A DNA stretch of 64,000 nt from Cupriavidus basilensis (GTDB lineage: Bacteria; Pseudomonadota; Gammaproteobacteria; Burkholderiales; Burkholderiaceae), in contig NZ_CP062804.1 in the NCBI RefSeq assembly GCF_008801925.2, forward strand, positions 434,001 through 498,000, in the 5' to 3' direction. Made by a program: the position numbers and the translations under genes. Numbering within the stretch: the first letter of the stretch is position 1; the number at the start of each line of letters is the position of its first letter. The notes below the pieces were generated by a model. That model had not been told where the DNA came from. It ran no database searches and was given only the letters and a program-made list of their open reading frames with translations. Shown piece by piece: positions 16,512 through 24,760 of this stretch.

Positions 16512-17387
16512 ATGACTGCTCACCCTCACGGGCCGAAGCCCGCCTTCAGGCGGCTGGGTGCGGTGCTGCTTCCATTGCTGCTATGCGGGCTCGCCGATGA
16601 AGCCCTGGCGCAGCAAGGCCCCCCCGACAGCCCGGCGCAGGGCGTGCCCGGCACCATCTGCGACGCGCCGTGGTTCCAGTCCGGCGCGCGGGCGCAGATG
16701 GAGGCCAGTGGCGACATGCCGATGTCGATCACCATGACCATCCGGAACCCGACGCTCACGGCAAACGGCTGCAGCGCCTGGCTGTCGATTCACTCGAAGT
16801 CGGCGCTGGCTGCCATGATGGGCCCGCCGGTGGTGATGGACCAGGTCCACAAGATGACGTTCGATCGCGGCGCGACGGCCGGCTCGGTCGGCACCGTGAG
16901 CAGCCAGCGCGCCACCATCAATGCGCAGGCGCGCTACACGCGGCTGTTCGGGCAGGCATCGTTCCAGGGCAAAGGCGTGCTCAGCTACGCGGGCCTTGTG
17001 ATACGGGAAGGCGTAGTGCTGCCGGGCGAGACGCTCAGTTCCAGCCTGGATCTCGAGATCCACAGCCTGGCGACGGACGAGATGGTGACGACCATTCGTG
17101 CGCCATCGGCCTCGGTCTCGGTTGGCGAGCGGCGTGTCGGCCGTGCGCAATCCATCGAGACCATGCTGGGCCGCCGCGAATGCATGCCGATCACTTACGA
17201 AAAACGCACCTCGCTGGGGCCTTTGATGATGGGCGATGACCTCATCCAGACCGAGCCCGCGATCATGAGCGTCACCGACTGGTACTGCCCGACGGAAGCG
17301 TTCGTGCTGCGCACGGAGGTGCGGCAAAAAGGCAAGGTCGAGAGAATCGACACGACTGCCATTGGCATGGACGACGACGCGCAGTGA
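16512..17387 (+). CDS. Secreted protein of unknown function
   Basis: Starting at ATG 16512, the 291-residue product has a signal sequence (FRRLGAVLLPLLLCGLADEALAQ). The frame is open far upstream to 15186, overlapping two other genes in a different frame, which is a GC-rich artefact. The mature part contains four cysteines and beta-rich repeats such as SITMTIRNPTLTANGCSAW and SYAGLVIREGVVLPGETLSS. I do not recognise the family. An ATG at about 16470 is a possible alternative start. It is preceded by 160 bases without a gene. Confidence 0.65.
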   Translation: MTAHPHGPKPAFRRLGAVLLPLLLCGLADEALAQQGPPDSPAQGVPGTICDAPWFQSGARAQMEASGDMPMSITMTIRNPTLTANGCSAWLSIHSKSALAAMMGPPVVMDQVHKMTFDRGATAGSVGTVSSQRATINAQARYTRLFGQASFQGKGVLSYAGLVIREGVVLPGETLSSSLDLEIHSLATDEMVTTIRAPSASVSVGERRVGRAQSIETMLGRRECMPITYEKRTSLGPLMMGDDLIQTEPAIMSVTDWYCPTEAFVLRTEVRQKGKVERIDTTAIGMDDDAQ

Positions 17388-17432
17388 GGCAGGATGCTGA
17401 GCGCTGGCGGGAACACCAAGGAGCACCACGAC

Positions 17433-17837
17433 ATGAACAACGAGAACAACGAGAACCAAGAGATCGATTTGCTGCCCTTGCTCCGGCAACTCGAAACCGA
17501 ACTGCACCGTCCCGCCGCGCGCGGCGATCGCCATCGGCTGGACGCACTGCTGCACGACGACTTCCTGGAATTCGGCCGCTCCGGTGGCATCTACACCAAG
17601 GCCGACACGCTGGACCAACTGCCCACCGAAGCCACCTCGGGCACGATCTGGGCGCAGGATTTCTCGCTGCGCCACCTTGCGCCAGGCGTGGCCATGCTGA
17701 ACTACCGCTCTGCCTGCCAGCAGCCGGACAGCCGGCTGGAGCGGCACACCCTGCGCACCTCGATCTGGACGCTGACCGACAACGGTTGGCAGATGTCGTT
17801 TCACCAGGGCACGCCAACAGACCCTTTTTCTGCTTGA
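17433..17837 (+). CDS. NTF2-like/DUF4440 domain protein
   Basis: A 134-residue cytosolic protein starting at ATG 17433 behind AAGGAG; an in-frame ATG at 17394 adds 13 residues without a better site. The pattern of an N-terminal helix (LLPLLRQLETELHRP), RHRLDALLHDDFLEFGRSGG, YTKADTLDQL, then strands RHLAPGVAMLNYRS and RTSIWTLTDNGWQMSFHQGTP fits the cone-shaped SnoaL/DUF4440 fold. Function is unknown; members are often small-molecule-binding or weak isomerases. A polar Asn/Glu-rich N terminus (MNNENNENQEI) is unusual. Confidence 0.8.
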   Translation: MNNENNENQEIDLLPLLRQLETELHRPAARGDRHRLDALLHDDFLEFGRSGGIYTKADTLDQLPTEATSGTIWAQDFSLRHLAPGVAMLNYRSACQQPDSRLERHTLRTSIWTLTDNGWQMSFHQGTPTDPFSA

Positions 17838-17933
17838 TGCGTTTCAAGCCGGCTGAATTCCGCGCGTCGATGTAAAGCGCCATGGCCACGACTGTCTGGC
17901 AAGGACCGGTAAGGGCCGGTTCGACAAGGAAAA

Positions 17934-17961
17934 AATAGCTTGCAATTGAATAGTGCGCTAT
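17934..17961. promoter_or_regulatory. Putative OhrR operator upstream of ohrR
   Basis: Fifteen bases before the ohrR start. Aligned without gaps to 18553-18580 in front of ohr, most of the 28 positions are identical, sharing ATAGC, TGC, ATT, AATAG and GCTAT blocks in register. A shared site at both promoters is what autoregulation plus control of ohr would need. Confidence 0.7.
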
Positions 17962-17975
17962 GTATATTTCAGCCC

Positions 17976-18473
17976 ATGGACACGAAACGCACCTCCCGGA
18001 CCAAGCAGGCAGCACACGACGCCACGGCAGATGCCGCGTCGGCGTTGCTTCTGGACCAGCAGTTCTGCTTTTCCGTGTATGCCACGTCACTTGCGCTGAA
18101 CAAGCTGTACCGCAAGTTGCTGGCGCCGCTGGGCCTGACATATCCTCAGTATCTGGTGATGCTGGTGCTGTGGGAGGCCGACGGCCTGACCGTGTCGGAA
18201 ATCGGCGGCCGCCTGCATCTGGATTCGGCCACGCTGACCCCGCTGCTCAAGCGCATGGAAGCGCAGCAACTGCTGCGGCGTGAACGTGCCGTTGCCGATG
18301 AGCGGCAGGTCATTGTCACGCTGACCGCCGAAGGCCATGCGCTCAAGGAGCCGGCGCAGGCGGTGCCCCGCGCGGTGCTTTGCGCCTCGGGCTGCAGCGT
18401 CGATCAGGTGGTGGCCGTGAAGGCGGAGTTGGACCAGTTGCGCGAGCGGTTTGCCGTAGCGGCCGGCGGTTAA
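17976..18473 (+). CDS. ohrR: OhrR, MarR-family organic-peroxide-sensing repressor
   Basis: A 165-residue MarR-type winged helix. The start at 17976 gives the family N terminus. LDQQFCFSVYATSLALNKLY holds the peroxidatic cysteine (Cys31) with nearby Tyr35 and Tyr45, as in OhrR. LTYPQYLVMLVLWE, LHLDSATLTPLLKRMEAQ (recognition helix) and RAVADERQVIVTLTAEG (wing) follow. Two more cysteines near the C terminus (Cys136, Cys140) suggest the two-Cys mechanism of Xanthomonas OhrR, in which an intersubunit disulfide releases DNA. It precedes ohr on the same strand by 185 bp, with matching operators at both promoters. Confidence 0.93.
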   Translation: MDTKRTSRTKQAAHDATADAASALLLDQQFCFSVYATSLALNKLYRKLLAPLGLTYPQYLVMLVLWEADGLTVSEIGGRLHLDSATLTPLLKRMEAQQLLRRERAVADERQVIVTLTAEGHALKEPAQAVPRAVLCASGCSVDQVVAVKAELDQLRERFAVAAGG

Positions 18474-18525
18474 GGATCTGGGCGCCGGCGCGATGGGAGC
18501 GGCGGCTGATGGCGGGCTGAACAAC

Positions 18526-18586
18526 TTGACAGCCCGTTTTGATTGTCTGATATATAGCGTGCTATTTAATAGCTAGCTATTAAATA
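18526..18586 (+). promoter_or_regulatory. ohr promoter with OhrR operator
   Basis: A TTGACA box at 18526-18531 is followed after about 16-19 bases by TGATAT/TATATA as a -10. Overlapping and just downstream lies a perfect 24-bp palindrome at 18563-18586 (TATTTAATAGCT followed by its exact reverse complement). The palindrome would block RNA polymerase when bound. The left part also matches the ohrR-proximal site. Confidence 0.75.
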
Positions 18587-18658
18587 CGGAAAGCGAACAG
18601 GCTTTCTCCAACCCAAGGCTCGATGAGCCGGTTTTATCAACTAGCCAGGAGTGTCATC

Positions 18659-19084
18659 ATGTCGATCGAAAAAGTCCTCTACCGTGCATCCGCCACCGCA
18701 ACCGGAGGCCGTGACGGCCGCGCCGTGTCGTCCGATGGCGCCCTGGACATCAAGCTGGCCACCCCGCGCGAGCTGGGTGGCGCAGGCGGCGCCGGCACCA
18801 ACCCGGAGCAGCTGTTCGCGGCTGGCTACTCGGCTTGCTTTCTCGGCGCGCTGAAGTTCGTGGCGGCGCGTGACAAGGTGGCACTGCCTGCCGACACCGC
18901 CATCACCGGCCAGGTCGGCATCGGCGCCATTCCCACCGGGTTTGGCATCGAGGTGGACCTCAACATCGCGCTGCCCGGCCTGGACCGCACCGTCGCGCAA
19001 GACCTGGTCGACAAGGCGCACGTGGTGTGCCCGTACTCGAATGCCACGCGTGGCAATATCGACGTGCGCCTGACGCTGATCTAA
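18659..19084 (+). CDS. ohr: Ohr, organic hydroperoxide resistance peroxidase
   Basis: A 141-residue thiol peroxidase of the Ohr/OsmC family that reduces organic and lipid hydroperoxides in the cytosol. The start at 18659 follows AGGAGTG. Catalytic cysteines are visible: Cys60 in [10 protein letters not shown] and Cys124 in [13 protein letters not shown]. Arg18 in GGRDGR and the [11 protein letters not shown] helix are family features. It is normally recycled by lipoylated proteins. It is under the OhrR operator described above. Confidence 0.95.
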   Translation: MSIEKVLYRASATATGGRDGRAVSSDGALDIKLATPRELGGAGGAGTNPEQLFAAGYSACFLGALKFVAARDKVALPADTAITGQVGIGAIPTGFGIEVDLNIALPGLDRTVAQDLVDKAHVVCPYSNATRGNIDVRLTLI

Positions 19085-19115
19085 GCACGCCTCTCCATCC
19101 CTGAGTCCCCGGGGC

Positions 19116-19160
19116 CGGCCCCGCGCAATGCTCTAAAATGAGCACCCTTGCGCGGGGCCG
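19116..19160. promoter_or_regulatory. 13-bp inverted repeat flanking a -10-like box
   Basis: CGGCCCCGCGCAA (19116-19128) and its exact reverse complement (19148-19160) bracket 19 bases that contain TCTAAAATGAG. There is no T tract, so it is not a standard terminator for ohr. It ends 69 bp before the LysR start and could be a regulator site around its promoter. Confidence 0.45.
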
Positions 19161-19229
19161 TCTGCTTTGTCTCGCGTGCAGCCAGCAGTGGCAAACAGCG
19201 AAGCAACAAGACAGCCCCCCGGAGACACA

Positions 19230-20156
19230 GTGCGCTACGAGCTCACCGACCTGCGCCTGTTCCAGGCGATTGCAGAAGCGCAGAGCCTGTCCAGCGGCGC
19301 TTGCGCCAGCCACATCACGGCATCCGCCGCCAGCTACCGCCTCAAGAATCTCGAGCACGCGATGGGCACGGCCTTGTTCGTGCGCAGCACGCGCGGCATG
19401 GAACTCACCCCTGCTGGCGAGACCTTGCTGGTGCACGTGCGCGAGCTGCTGCGCGGCGTGGAGCGCATGCATGGCGAGGTCGGGCGCTTTTCCGCCGGAC
19501 TCAAGGGCCATATCCGGCTGCTCGCCAACAGCAGCTCGCTCAACGGTTTTATCATCCCCAGCGTGAGCCGCTTCCTGGCCGCCAACCCGGACGTCAACAT
19601 TGACCTGGAAGAGCGCGCCAGCCAGGCGATTCCGTGCGCCGTGGCCGCGCAAGAGGCCGATATCGGCATTCTGGCTGGCGATATCGATGCCAGCGACGTC
19701 CGTGCCGTGCCTTACGCGGTGGACGAACTGATCCTGGCGGCGCCCAACGGCCACCCGCTGGCGGGCCAGGCCGAGCTGCGCTTCGGTGCCGCGCTGGATT
19801 TCGATTTCGTGTGCATGAGCCGCGGCAGCAGCAACTTCCTCTTCCTGCGCGACATGGCGCAGCGCGCCGGAAAAAGCCCCAACGTGCGGCTGCACGCCCA
19901 TAGCTTCGAGGCCGCGTTGTCACTGGTCGAAGCCGGCGTGGGCGTGGCGCTGGTACCGCGCAGCGTGGCCGCGGCGGCCCTGCGCGAAGCCCGCATAGCC
20001 GGCGTGCGGCTGGCGGAAACCTGGGCCCGACGCGAGCTGAACCTGATCGTGCGCGCCGAAGGCAAGCTGCCGTCGTTCACGGCGGCGTTCGTGCAATTCC
20101 TGCTCAATGATCCGCGTGTTGCCGCCACGCGCGAGCGTGGCGCCCCGGTCGCGTAG
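19230..20156 (+). CDS. LysR-family transcriptional regulator
   Basis: A GTG start at 19230, behind GGAG, gives 308 residues beginning VRYELTDLRLFQAIAEAQSL, the usual LysR N terminus. An upstream in-frame ATG (19167) would add 21 atypical residues. The helix-turn-helix is in ASHITASAASYRLKNLEHAM, followed by GTALFVRSTRGMELTPAGET. The effector domain runs from about 90 to the end, with DIGILAGDID and the C-terminal VEAGVGVALVPRSV. The target is unknown: LysR proteins usually control a divergent neighbour, but the neighbour ohr is co-oriented. Confidence 0.88.
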   Translation: MRYELTDLRLFQAIAEAQSLSSGACASHITASAASYRLKNLEHAMGTALFVRSTRGMELTPAGETLLVHVRELLRGVERMHGEVGRFSAGLKGHIRLLANSSSLNGFIIPSVSRFLAANPDVNIDLEERASQAIPCAVAAQEADIGILAGDIDASDVRAVPYAVDELILAAPNGHPLAGQAELRFGAALDFDFVCMSRGSSNFLFLRDMAQRAGKSPNVRLHAHSFEAALSLVEAGVGVALVPRSVAAAALREARIAGVRLAETWARRELNLIVRAEGKLPSFTAAFVQFLLNDPRVAATRERGAPVA

Positions 20157-20289
20157 TTGCCGGCGTCACCACTGAGTATGAAAAAAGCGACTGGATACGC
20201 GATGAATATATCATTTTTAGAATAGATTCATCGTCGCTACACTTTCCTCGTGTACCCAAATCTGACAAGGGTAGGCACAAGGAAAAACG

Positions 20290-20652
20290 ATGAACAAGAA
20301 GCAAACGCTCGCCGCCGCTCTGGCACTCTCCCTCCTCGGCATCGCCTCCGCCTGGAGCGCCACGGCGCCCACGCCGGCCACGAAAGCCTCCCGTGTCGCC
20401 GCCCTGTTCGGCAGTCCCGCCGACGTGAGCACGACGACCCGCACGGTCACGCTGGTCCCGGGCATGAATTACGTGAACGTGGCATCCGGCGAAACGGTGG
20501 CCTTTCGCGCCGGCGACAAGACCGTCGGCTGGACGTTCCTGGAGGCCATCGGCGGGACCTCGGTCGATATGAGGACCATCTTCCCGGACGTGGCGCAGGC
20601 CAGGGGGATCCGGGTGTACATCGCGCCGAGCCAGTTGTTTACCGGGGGCTGA
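20290..20652 (+). CDS. CzcE-like periplasmic heavy-metal protein
   Basis: A 120-residue exported protein with a signal peptide (MNKKQTLAAALALSLLGIAS then AWSATA). The mature part resembles CzcE, the copper-binding periplasmic protein of the Cupriavidus czc cluster: ASRVAALFGSPADV, RTVTLVPGMNYVNVASGETV, FRAGDKTVGWTF and VRVYIAPSQL-like ending. No histidine survives in the mature chain, so metal binding as in CzcE is uncertain. No czc genes are adjacent. The ribosome-binding site is ACAAGGAA. Confidence 0.75.
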   Translation: MNKKQTLAAALALSLLGIASAWSATAPTPATKASRVAALFGSPADVSTTTRTVTLVPGMNYVNVASGETVAFRAGDKTVGWTFLEAIGGTSVDMRTIFPDVAQARGIRVYIAPSQLFTGG

Positions 20653-20866
20653 GCCCGGCAGCCCCGGAGGCTGCCTGGAGCGGAGGTCGGACTGCCGTCA
20701 GGCCTGGCGGGCAATACACCCGCGCCGATGCCGATGCGGCGGGTGGCGCAGGGCGCGTGCCCGGGCCTGGTTGCCTTACGGTGAAAGGCGGAGGACACTA
20801 GCGTACTTTGCCGGTGCCAGCCGGGCGACTGCGCCCAGCGCCGCTTCGCTGTCAGCCAGGTCGCCG

Positions 20867-21952
20867 ATGATGCTGCCCAGAATCACCCATCTGCTCGCGC
20901 GCGTCCACCCGGTGCTGCGGCGCGTGTTGCGCCCGGTACTGGATCCGGCGCGGCGCTACCGCCATGCCAAGGTGATACATGCGTGCAGGGTGGCGCTCGG
21001 GCTGCTGACGTCCATCGCGCTGACCACGGGCATCCAACTGCCTCATGGCGAATGGGCGTCAATTACGCTGCTGGTGGTCATCGGCGGCCTGCAGCACCAC
21101 GGCAATATCCGCAAGAAGGCGGCCGAGCGTGCGCTCGGCACGCTGATCGGCGCTGGCGCGGGGCTGGTGATCATCCTGCAGCAATCGTATTTGCACGCGC
21201 CCTTGCTCAGCTACGCGCTGATCGTGATCGCTTGCGCCGTCTGTGCGTATCACGCGATCGGCAAGGGCGGCTATGTGGCGCTGCTCTCCGCCATTACCAT
21301 CTTTATCGTCGCCGGCCATGGCGAGAACGTCATTGCGGACGGCCTCTGGCGCGCGGCGGATGTGCTGATCGGCATCGCGATCGCACTGCTGTTCTCCTTC
21401 GCGCTGCCACTGCACGCCACCTATACGTGGCGCTACAAGCTGGCCGAGGCCCTGCGCAGTTGCGCCAGGATGCACACGGCCATCGTCAACGACGCGGGCT
21501 TCGACCGGGCCGTGTTGCAGCGGGCCATGGTGCTGCAAGGCAACTTGCTGGTGCAGCTGCGATCGCTGATGCCGTCGGTGGCCAAGGAGATCAATGTATC
21601 GATGGAGCAGCTCGAAGCCATCCAGCATGGCATGCGCGTGTGCATCAGCTTGCTGGAAGTGCTCGCGGCCACGCGCCCGTGCGTTGACGACGACGAAGAC
21701 AAGGCATTCGTGCGCGACCATCTTGCCCAGGAAAACCACCGCGTCAGCACCATGCTGATCGGCATGGCGCGCGCATTGACCCATGGCGTGGTGGCGCGCC
21801 TGGCCCCGCGCGGTAGCTGTTCGCTTGCGCAAGTCGCGGGCACCGTCGCGCCGCAATGGGCTGGCTATATCTCGCTGACGCTGCGCTTGTCCGACGAGTT
21901 CGACGATCTCAGGCAGCGTCTGGCGGCCATCGCGGATCGCTGGAACATTTAA
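20867..21952 (+). CDS. FUSC-family inner-membrane protein
   Basis: A 361-residue protein related to the fusaric-acid-resistance/YccS family. Starts at 20867 or 20870 (two ATGs); an in-frame ATG at 20771 gives a Ser/Arg-rich leader unlikely to be translated. After a basic N terminus come about six hydrophobic segments between residues 40 and 190: HACRVALGLLTSIALTTGI, WASITLLVVIGGLQ, ALGTLIGAGAGLVIILQQ, LSYALIVIACAVCAYHAI, VALLSAITIFIVAG and DVLIGIAIALLFSFALPL. The KKAAERALGTLIGAGAG stretch is the FUSC motif. The C-terminal 170 residues are soluble and helical. Probably an aromatic-acid efflux component; no partner membrane-fusion gene is adjacent. Confidence 0.85.
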   Translation: MMLPRITHLLARVHPVLRRVLRPVLDPARRYRHAKVIHACRVALGLLTSIALTTGIQLPHGEWASITLLVVIGGLQHHGNIRKKAAERALGTLIGAGAGLVIILQQSYLHAPLLSYALIVIACAVCAYHAIGKGGYVALLSAITIFIVAGHGENVIADGLWRAADVLIGIAIALLFSFALPLHATYTWRYKLAEALRSCARMHTAIVNDAGFDRAVLQRAMVLQGNLLVQLRSLMPSVAKEINVSMEQLEAIQHGMRVCISLLEVLAATRPCVDDDEDKAFVRDHLAQENHRVSTMLIGMARALTHGVVARLAPRGSCSLAQVAGTVAPQWAGYISLTLRLSDEFDDLRQRLAAIADRWNI

Positions 21953-22046
21953 GCCCGCTTTGGTGTTCTACGGTTGCCTCGACGCCGGTGATGAAGTTTG
22001 CCCGGGCGCCGGCCTCGCGGGTTGCCTGCAGGGAGGAAGCTGGCTG

Positions 22047-22868
22047 TCAGGATTGGCCTTCGGCCGCACCCGCGCCACGCGCGTACCAGAGCAGCCGGCG
22101 TAGCATCCAGGCGCCGGCCAGCCCCAATGGAACGGCTAACGCCCACACGGCGACCGGCGCTTCCAGCGCCGTGCTTTCCGGCACCACCGCGCCTGAGATC
22201 ATGACGCCGGTGTTCAGGCCCGCATGCAGGACGATGCCAGGCCAGAGCGAACGCGTGCGGCAATAGAGCGCCGCCGCGAACAGCCCGATGGCGAACGCAA
22301 TCACGAACTGGTAGATGTTCAGGTGCGCCACGCCGAAGACGAAGGCCGAATACACGGTGGCATCGGCTCGCGCGTACCGACGGAGCATGCCGCGCAGCAG
22401 GATGCCGCGGAAGAACATCTCCTCAACGAACGGCGCGATCACGCACACCAGCACCCAGATGCCGATGCCCCCGCTCGTCATCTCCGTGATCATGCGCGCA
22501 TCGTCGGCGGAAAACGGGAACAGCGCCTCTATGCCGACCATGGCCAGTCCGTCCAGCAGCAGGATCAGCGGCACCATCAGCAGGATCGGCGGGCCCAACA
22601 GGCCAAGCGTGGCCGCCACGCTGGCGCTGCCTTCGTGGAACAGCTTGCGATAGCTCAACCCGCTGGCATGCAGCAAGGTGCTGAATACCAGCCCATAGCA
22701 GGCCACGCGAATCAGGCTGGCGGCGGCCATTGGCTGCATGCCGCTGCGCAGCAAGGCCGGGCGCAGCAACATGGTCAAAATCACCTCGACAAACCAGGCC
22801 ACGAAAGTGAGCGCGAGCGCCCATTGGAAGGTAATCGGTCGGGTCTGGTCTGGCCGGTTGGAATTCAT
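22047..22868 (-). CDS. CPBP-family intramembrane glutamic endopeptidase
   Basis: A 273-residue polytopic membrane protein of the Rce1/CPBP (Abi) type. Three family motifs are intact: FVEEMFFRGILLRG (EExxxR), FGVAHLNIYQF (FxxxH) and the C-terminal HAGLNTGV (HxxxN/D), placing the active site within the membrane. About seven or eight transmembrane segments. Related enzymes process prenylated proteins or modulate membrane proteins; bacterial substrates are mostly unknown. It converges with the FUSC gene. Confidence 0.88.
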   Translation of the reverse strand: MNSNRPDQTRPITFQWALALTFVAWFVEVILTMLLRPALLRSGMQPMAAASLIRVACYGLVFSTLLHASGLSYRKLFHEGSASVAATLGLLGPPILLMVPLILLLDGLAMVGIEALFPFSADDARMITEMTSGGIGIWVLVCVIAPFVEEMFFRGILLRGMLRRYARADATVYSAFVFGVAHLNIYQFVIAFAIGLFAAALYCRTRSLWPGIVLHAGLNTGVMISGAVVPESTALEAPVAVWALAVPLGLAGAWMLRRLLWYARGAGAAEGQS

Positions 22869-23142
22869 GGATCGCGAAATCTTTCGGGGCGAAGGGCTTG
22901 TTGTCGACGGCCGTCTCCATTAACGGCAGCGGTATCGCGATTCTGTAGAGTCGGCCGCTCAAAAATGACGTGGAAGGCAGGCGGCAGGTGCGTGCATCGT
23001 GGCTTTTCGCTTTAGCACCGGCCAGGTACTAACAATTGATTACAACCGCGGGAGGCCCGTCGCACTATGCTCCCCGAGCCCCAAAAGACGGCGGCCGCCA
23101 ATACTGCGGCATGCGGTACGACATGAAACGCAGGAAATTCGC

Positions 23143-23430
23143 ATGAACAAGATCTACTCGTTTGCCCTGATGGCGATCGCCGCGCTGGCGGCGAGCTCGG
23201 GAGCCGCCCAGGCGCAGCATGTTGTCGGGGGGATGGGCGAGGACGTCAGGCTCGGCGCTTTCGGTGGCCGCGGCGACAATGACCTGGGCGGCCGCAGCCT
23301 GCCAGACAGCCAAGGGCTCAATGCAGCACGCCGGGACAGGAACCGCGCGCGCGCCATTGACCGGCACGCAGTGCGCGCCAGTGGCGCACGAGGAAGGACA
23401 CCTTCACTTCCCGGCAGAAATTTGCCCTAG
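23143..23430 (+). CDS. Small secreted protein of unknown function
   Basis: A 95-residue product starting at ATG 23143 behind GGAAATT. It has a clear signal peptide (MNKIYSFALMAIAALAASSG, then AAQAQH). The mature chain is Gly/Arg/Asp-rich and resembles no family I know. The frame is open upstream to 22999. The C-terminal half is unusually Arg-rich, so the true reading may end earlier or the gene may be decayed. Confidence 0.55.
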   Translation: MNKIYSFALMAIAALAASSGAAQAQHVVGGMGEDVRLGAFGGRGDNDLGGRSLPDSQGLNAARRDRNRARAIDRHAVRASGARGRTPSLPGRNLP

Positions 23431-23585
23431 GGGTCAGAGACAGCGTCTTTTGCGCTAATGATATGAGGGGCGACCTGTAGTCGAAGGATTGGCGCCTTCG
23501 CCTTCGGCCCCGAGCGACTCAAGATCCAGCTCTTCAACAAGCGCGGTGGGCGTAGCCGCACTATGGGCTCGATTGCCGGGAGATG

Positions 23586-24398
23586 CTAGATACAGTCCAG
23601 GGTATCAGGATCAAGCAGTGTGACGGTTCTGCCCTGCACACGGATCAGACCATCTCCCTGAAAGCGTGACAGTGTGCGACTGACGGTTTCAAGCTTTATG
23701 CCGAGATAGCTGCCGATATCTTGCCGTGTCATGCGTAGCGAGAGTTCCCGGCGAGAGTAGCCACGCGAGTGCTGCCGTGTGGAAATATCCAGCAGGAAGG
23801 AGGCGACGCGCCGATCGGCGCAAAGGCTGGCAAGCAAGAGCATCACGCCGGAGCCCCGCACGATTTCGCTACTCAGCATACGATGCAGATGCCGTTGCAG
23901 GGAGGGCATTTCGCGGCAGAGCGCTTCGAGCAAGCGGAATGGAATCACGCAGACTGCGCTGTCTTCCAGCGCAATGGCATTGCATCCATGCCGTGAAGTG
24001 CAGATTCCATCCAACCCTAGAGTATCACCAGTGAAGTAGAAGCCGCTAACCTGCTCGCATCCATTCTGGTTGGTAACGACCGTCTTGAATGCCCCCGAGC
24101 GCAGGGGATAGAGGCTATGGAACGTGTCACCATCGCGATAGAGGGCATCGCCGCGCCGAACCATGCGCCAGTTGTGGATAACGGAAGCGAGCCTGACCGT
24201 TTCTGAGTCATCGAGATTGTCGCCCATGCAAAATTGTCGCATCGGGCAATTCGAACAGTTCGCGATGTGGCTGATCTCTTTCCCTGGCACTTCATCTGTG
24301 GATGGGGGGCGCGGAGCATGATCGCGATGAGTCGGGTCGATCGCTGCTACCAGTACTTCTTGCTGCAGGGTTTCTGTTATCGTCGATTCACTGCGCAT
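23586..24398 (-). CDS. FNR-type oxygen-sensing transcriptional regulator (Crp/Fnr family)
   Basis: A 270-residue Crp/Fnr protein. Three N-terminal cysteines, Cys48, Cys51 and Cys57 (NCSNCPMRQFC), have exactly the C-x2-C-x5-C spacing of E. coli FNR, and a fourth (Cys150, in EDSAVCVIPF) occupies the place of FNR Cys122. A [4Fe-4S] cluster sensing O2 is therefore expected. The cyclic-nucleotide-like beta-roll spans about 65-165, then the dimer helix, then the HTH LRMTRQDIGSYLGIKLETVS with the FNR-like E-x2-SR recognition helix. A 30-residue N-terminal extension precedes the cluster. Its targets in the window are not obvious; I found no clear TTGAT-N4-ATCAA box. Confidence 0.92.
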   Translation of the reverse strand: MRSESTITETLQQEVLVAAIDPTHRDHAPRPPSTDEVPGKEISHIANCSNCPMRQFCMGDNLDDSETVRLASVIHNWRMVRRGDALYRDGDTFHSLYPLRSGAFKTVVTNQNGCEQVSGFYFTGDTLGLDGICTSRHGCNAIALEDSAVCVIPFRLLEALCREMPSLQRHLHRMLSSEIVRGSGVMLLLASLCADRRVASFLLDISTRQHSRGYSRRELSLRMTRQDIGSYLGIKLETVSRTLSRFQGDGLIRVQGRTVTLLDPDTLDCI

Positions 24399-24684
24399 TG
24401 TGGTCCTTGACCAGATTGGGGGAGGGCGCTAATTGCGCTGGCCGTTTGGCGCGTGCAATAACTGGTCCAAGAATGTCGGGTTGGATGGTGTAAGTCGGTA
24501 CGCTAGCGTGCAGATTGCACAATCTCTGATCGGATTGGCGCAGCATGCGGTTAGCGACGCGCTGCCCTTCTACATAAACATCATGCCCTGTTGAATTCGG
24601 CCGGCGGTCAAGTGCACGAAGCGACATTGCCGAATCGTTGAGATGGGGGTTTCTTGACGGAATTCTTATGCAATTCGCACACAC
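24388..24684 (-). CDS. Hypothetical ORF upstream of the fnr-like gene
   Basis: An open frame of 98 codons from a GTG, overlapping the start of the fnr-like gene by 11 bp. It has no recognised domain, no evident ribosome-binding site and ordinary composition. It may simply be the leader and promoter region of the regulator. Kept at low confidence because the frame is long for this AT-richer stretch. Confidence 0.2.
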   Translation of the reverse strand: MCANCIRIPSRNPHLNDSAMSLRALDRRPNSTGHDVYVEGQRVANRMLRQSDQRLCNLHASVPTYTIQPDILGPVIARAKRPAQLAPSPNLVKDHNAQ

Positions 24685-24760
24685 TGTTGCGCCATGTTGA
24701 CACCTCCCCTCCTACCATTAGCTCACGAAGAGACCATCCGCGCCCCACAGCGAAAACCGT

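Noticed and set aside
15186..17387. A 733-codon frame as one large gene
   Set aside because: Its first 440 codons overlap a methyltransferase and a secreted protein in another frame; a signal peptide begins at 16512, where the real gene starts.
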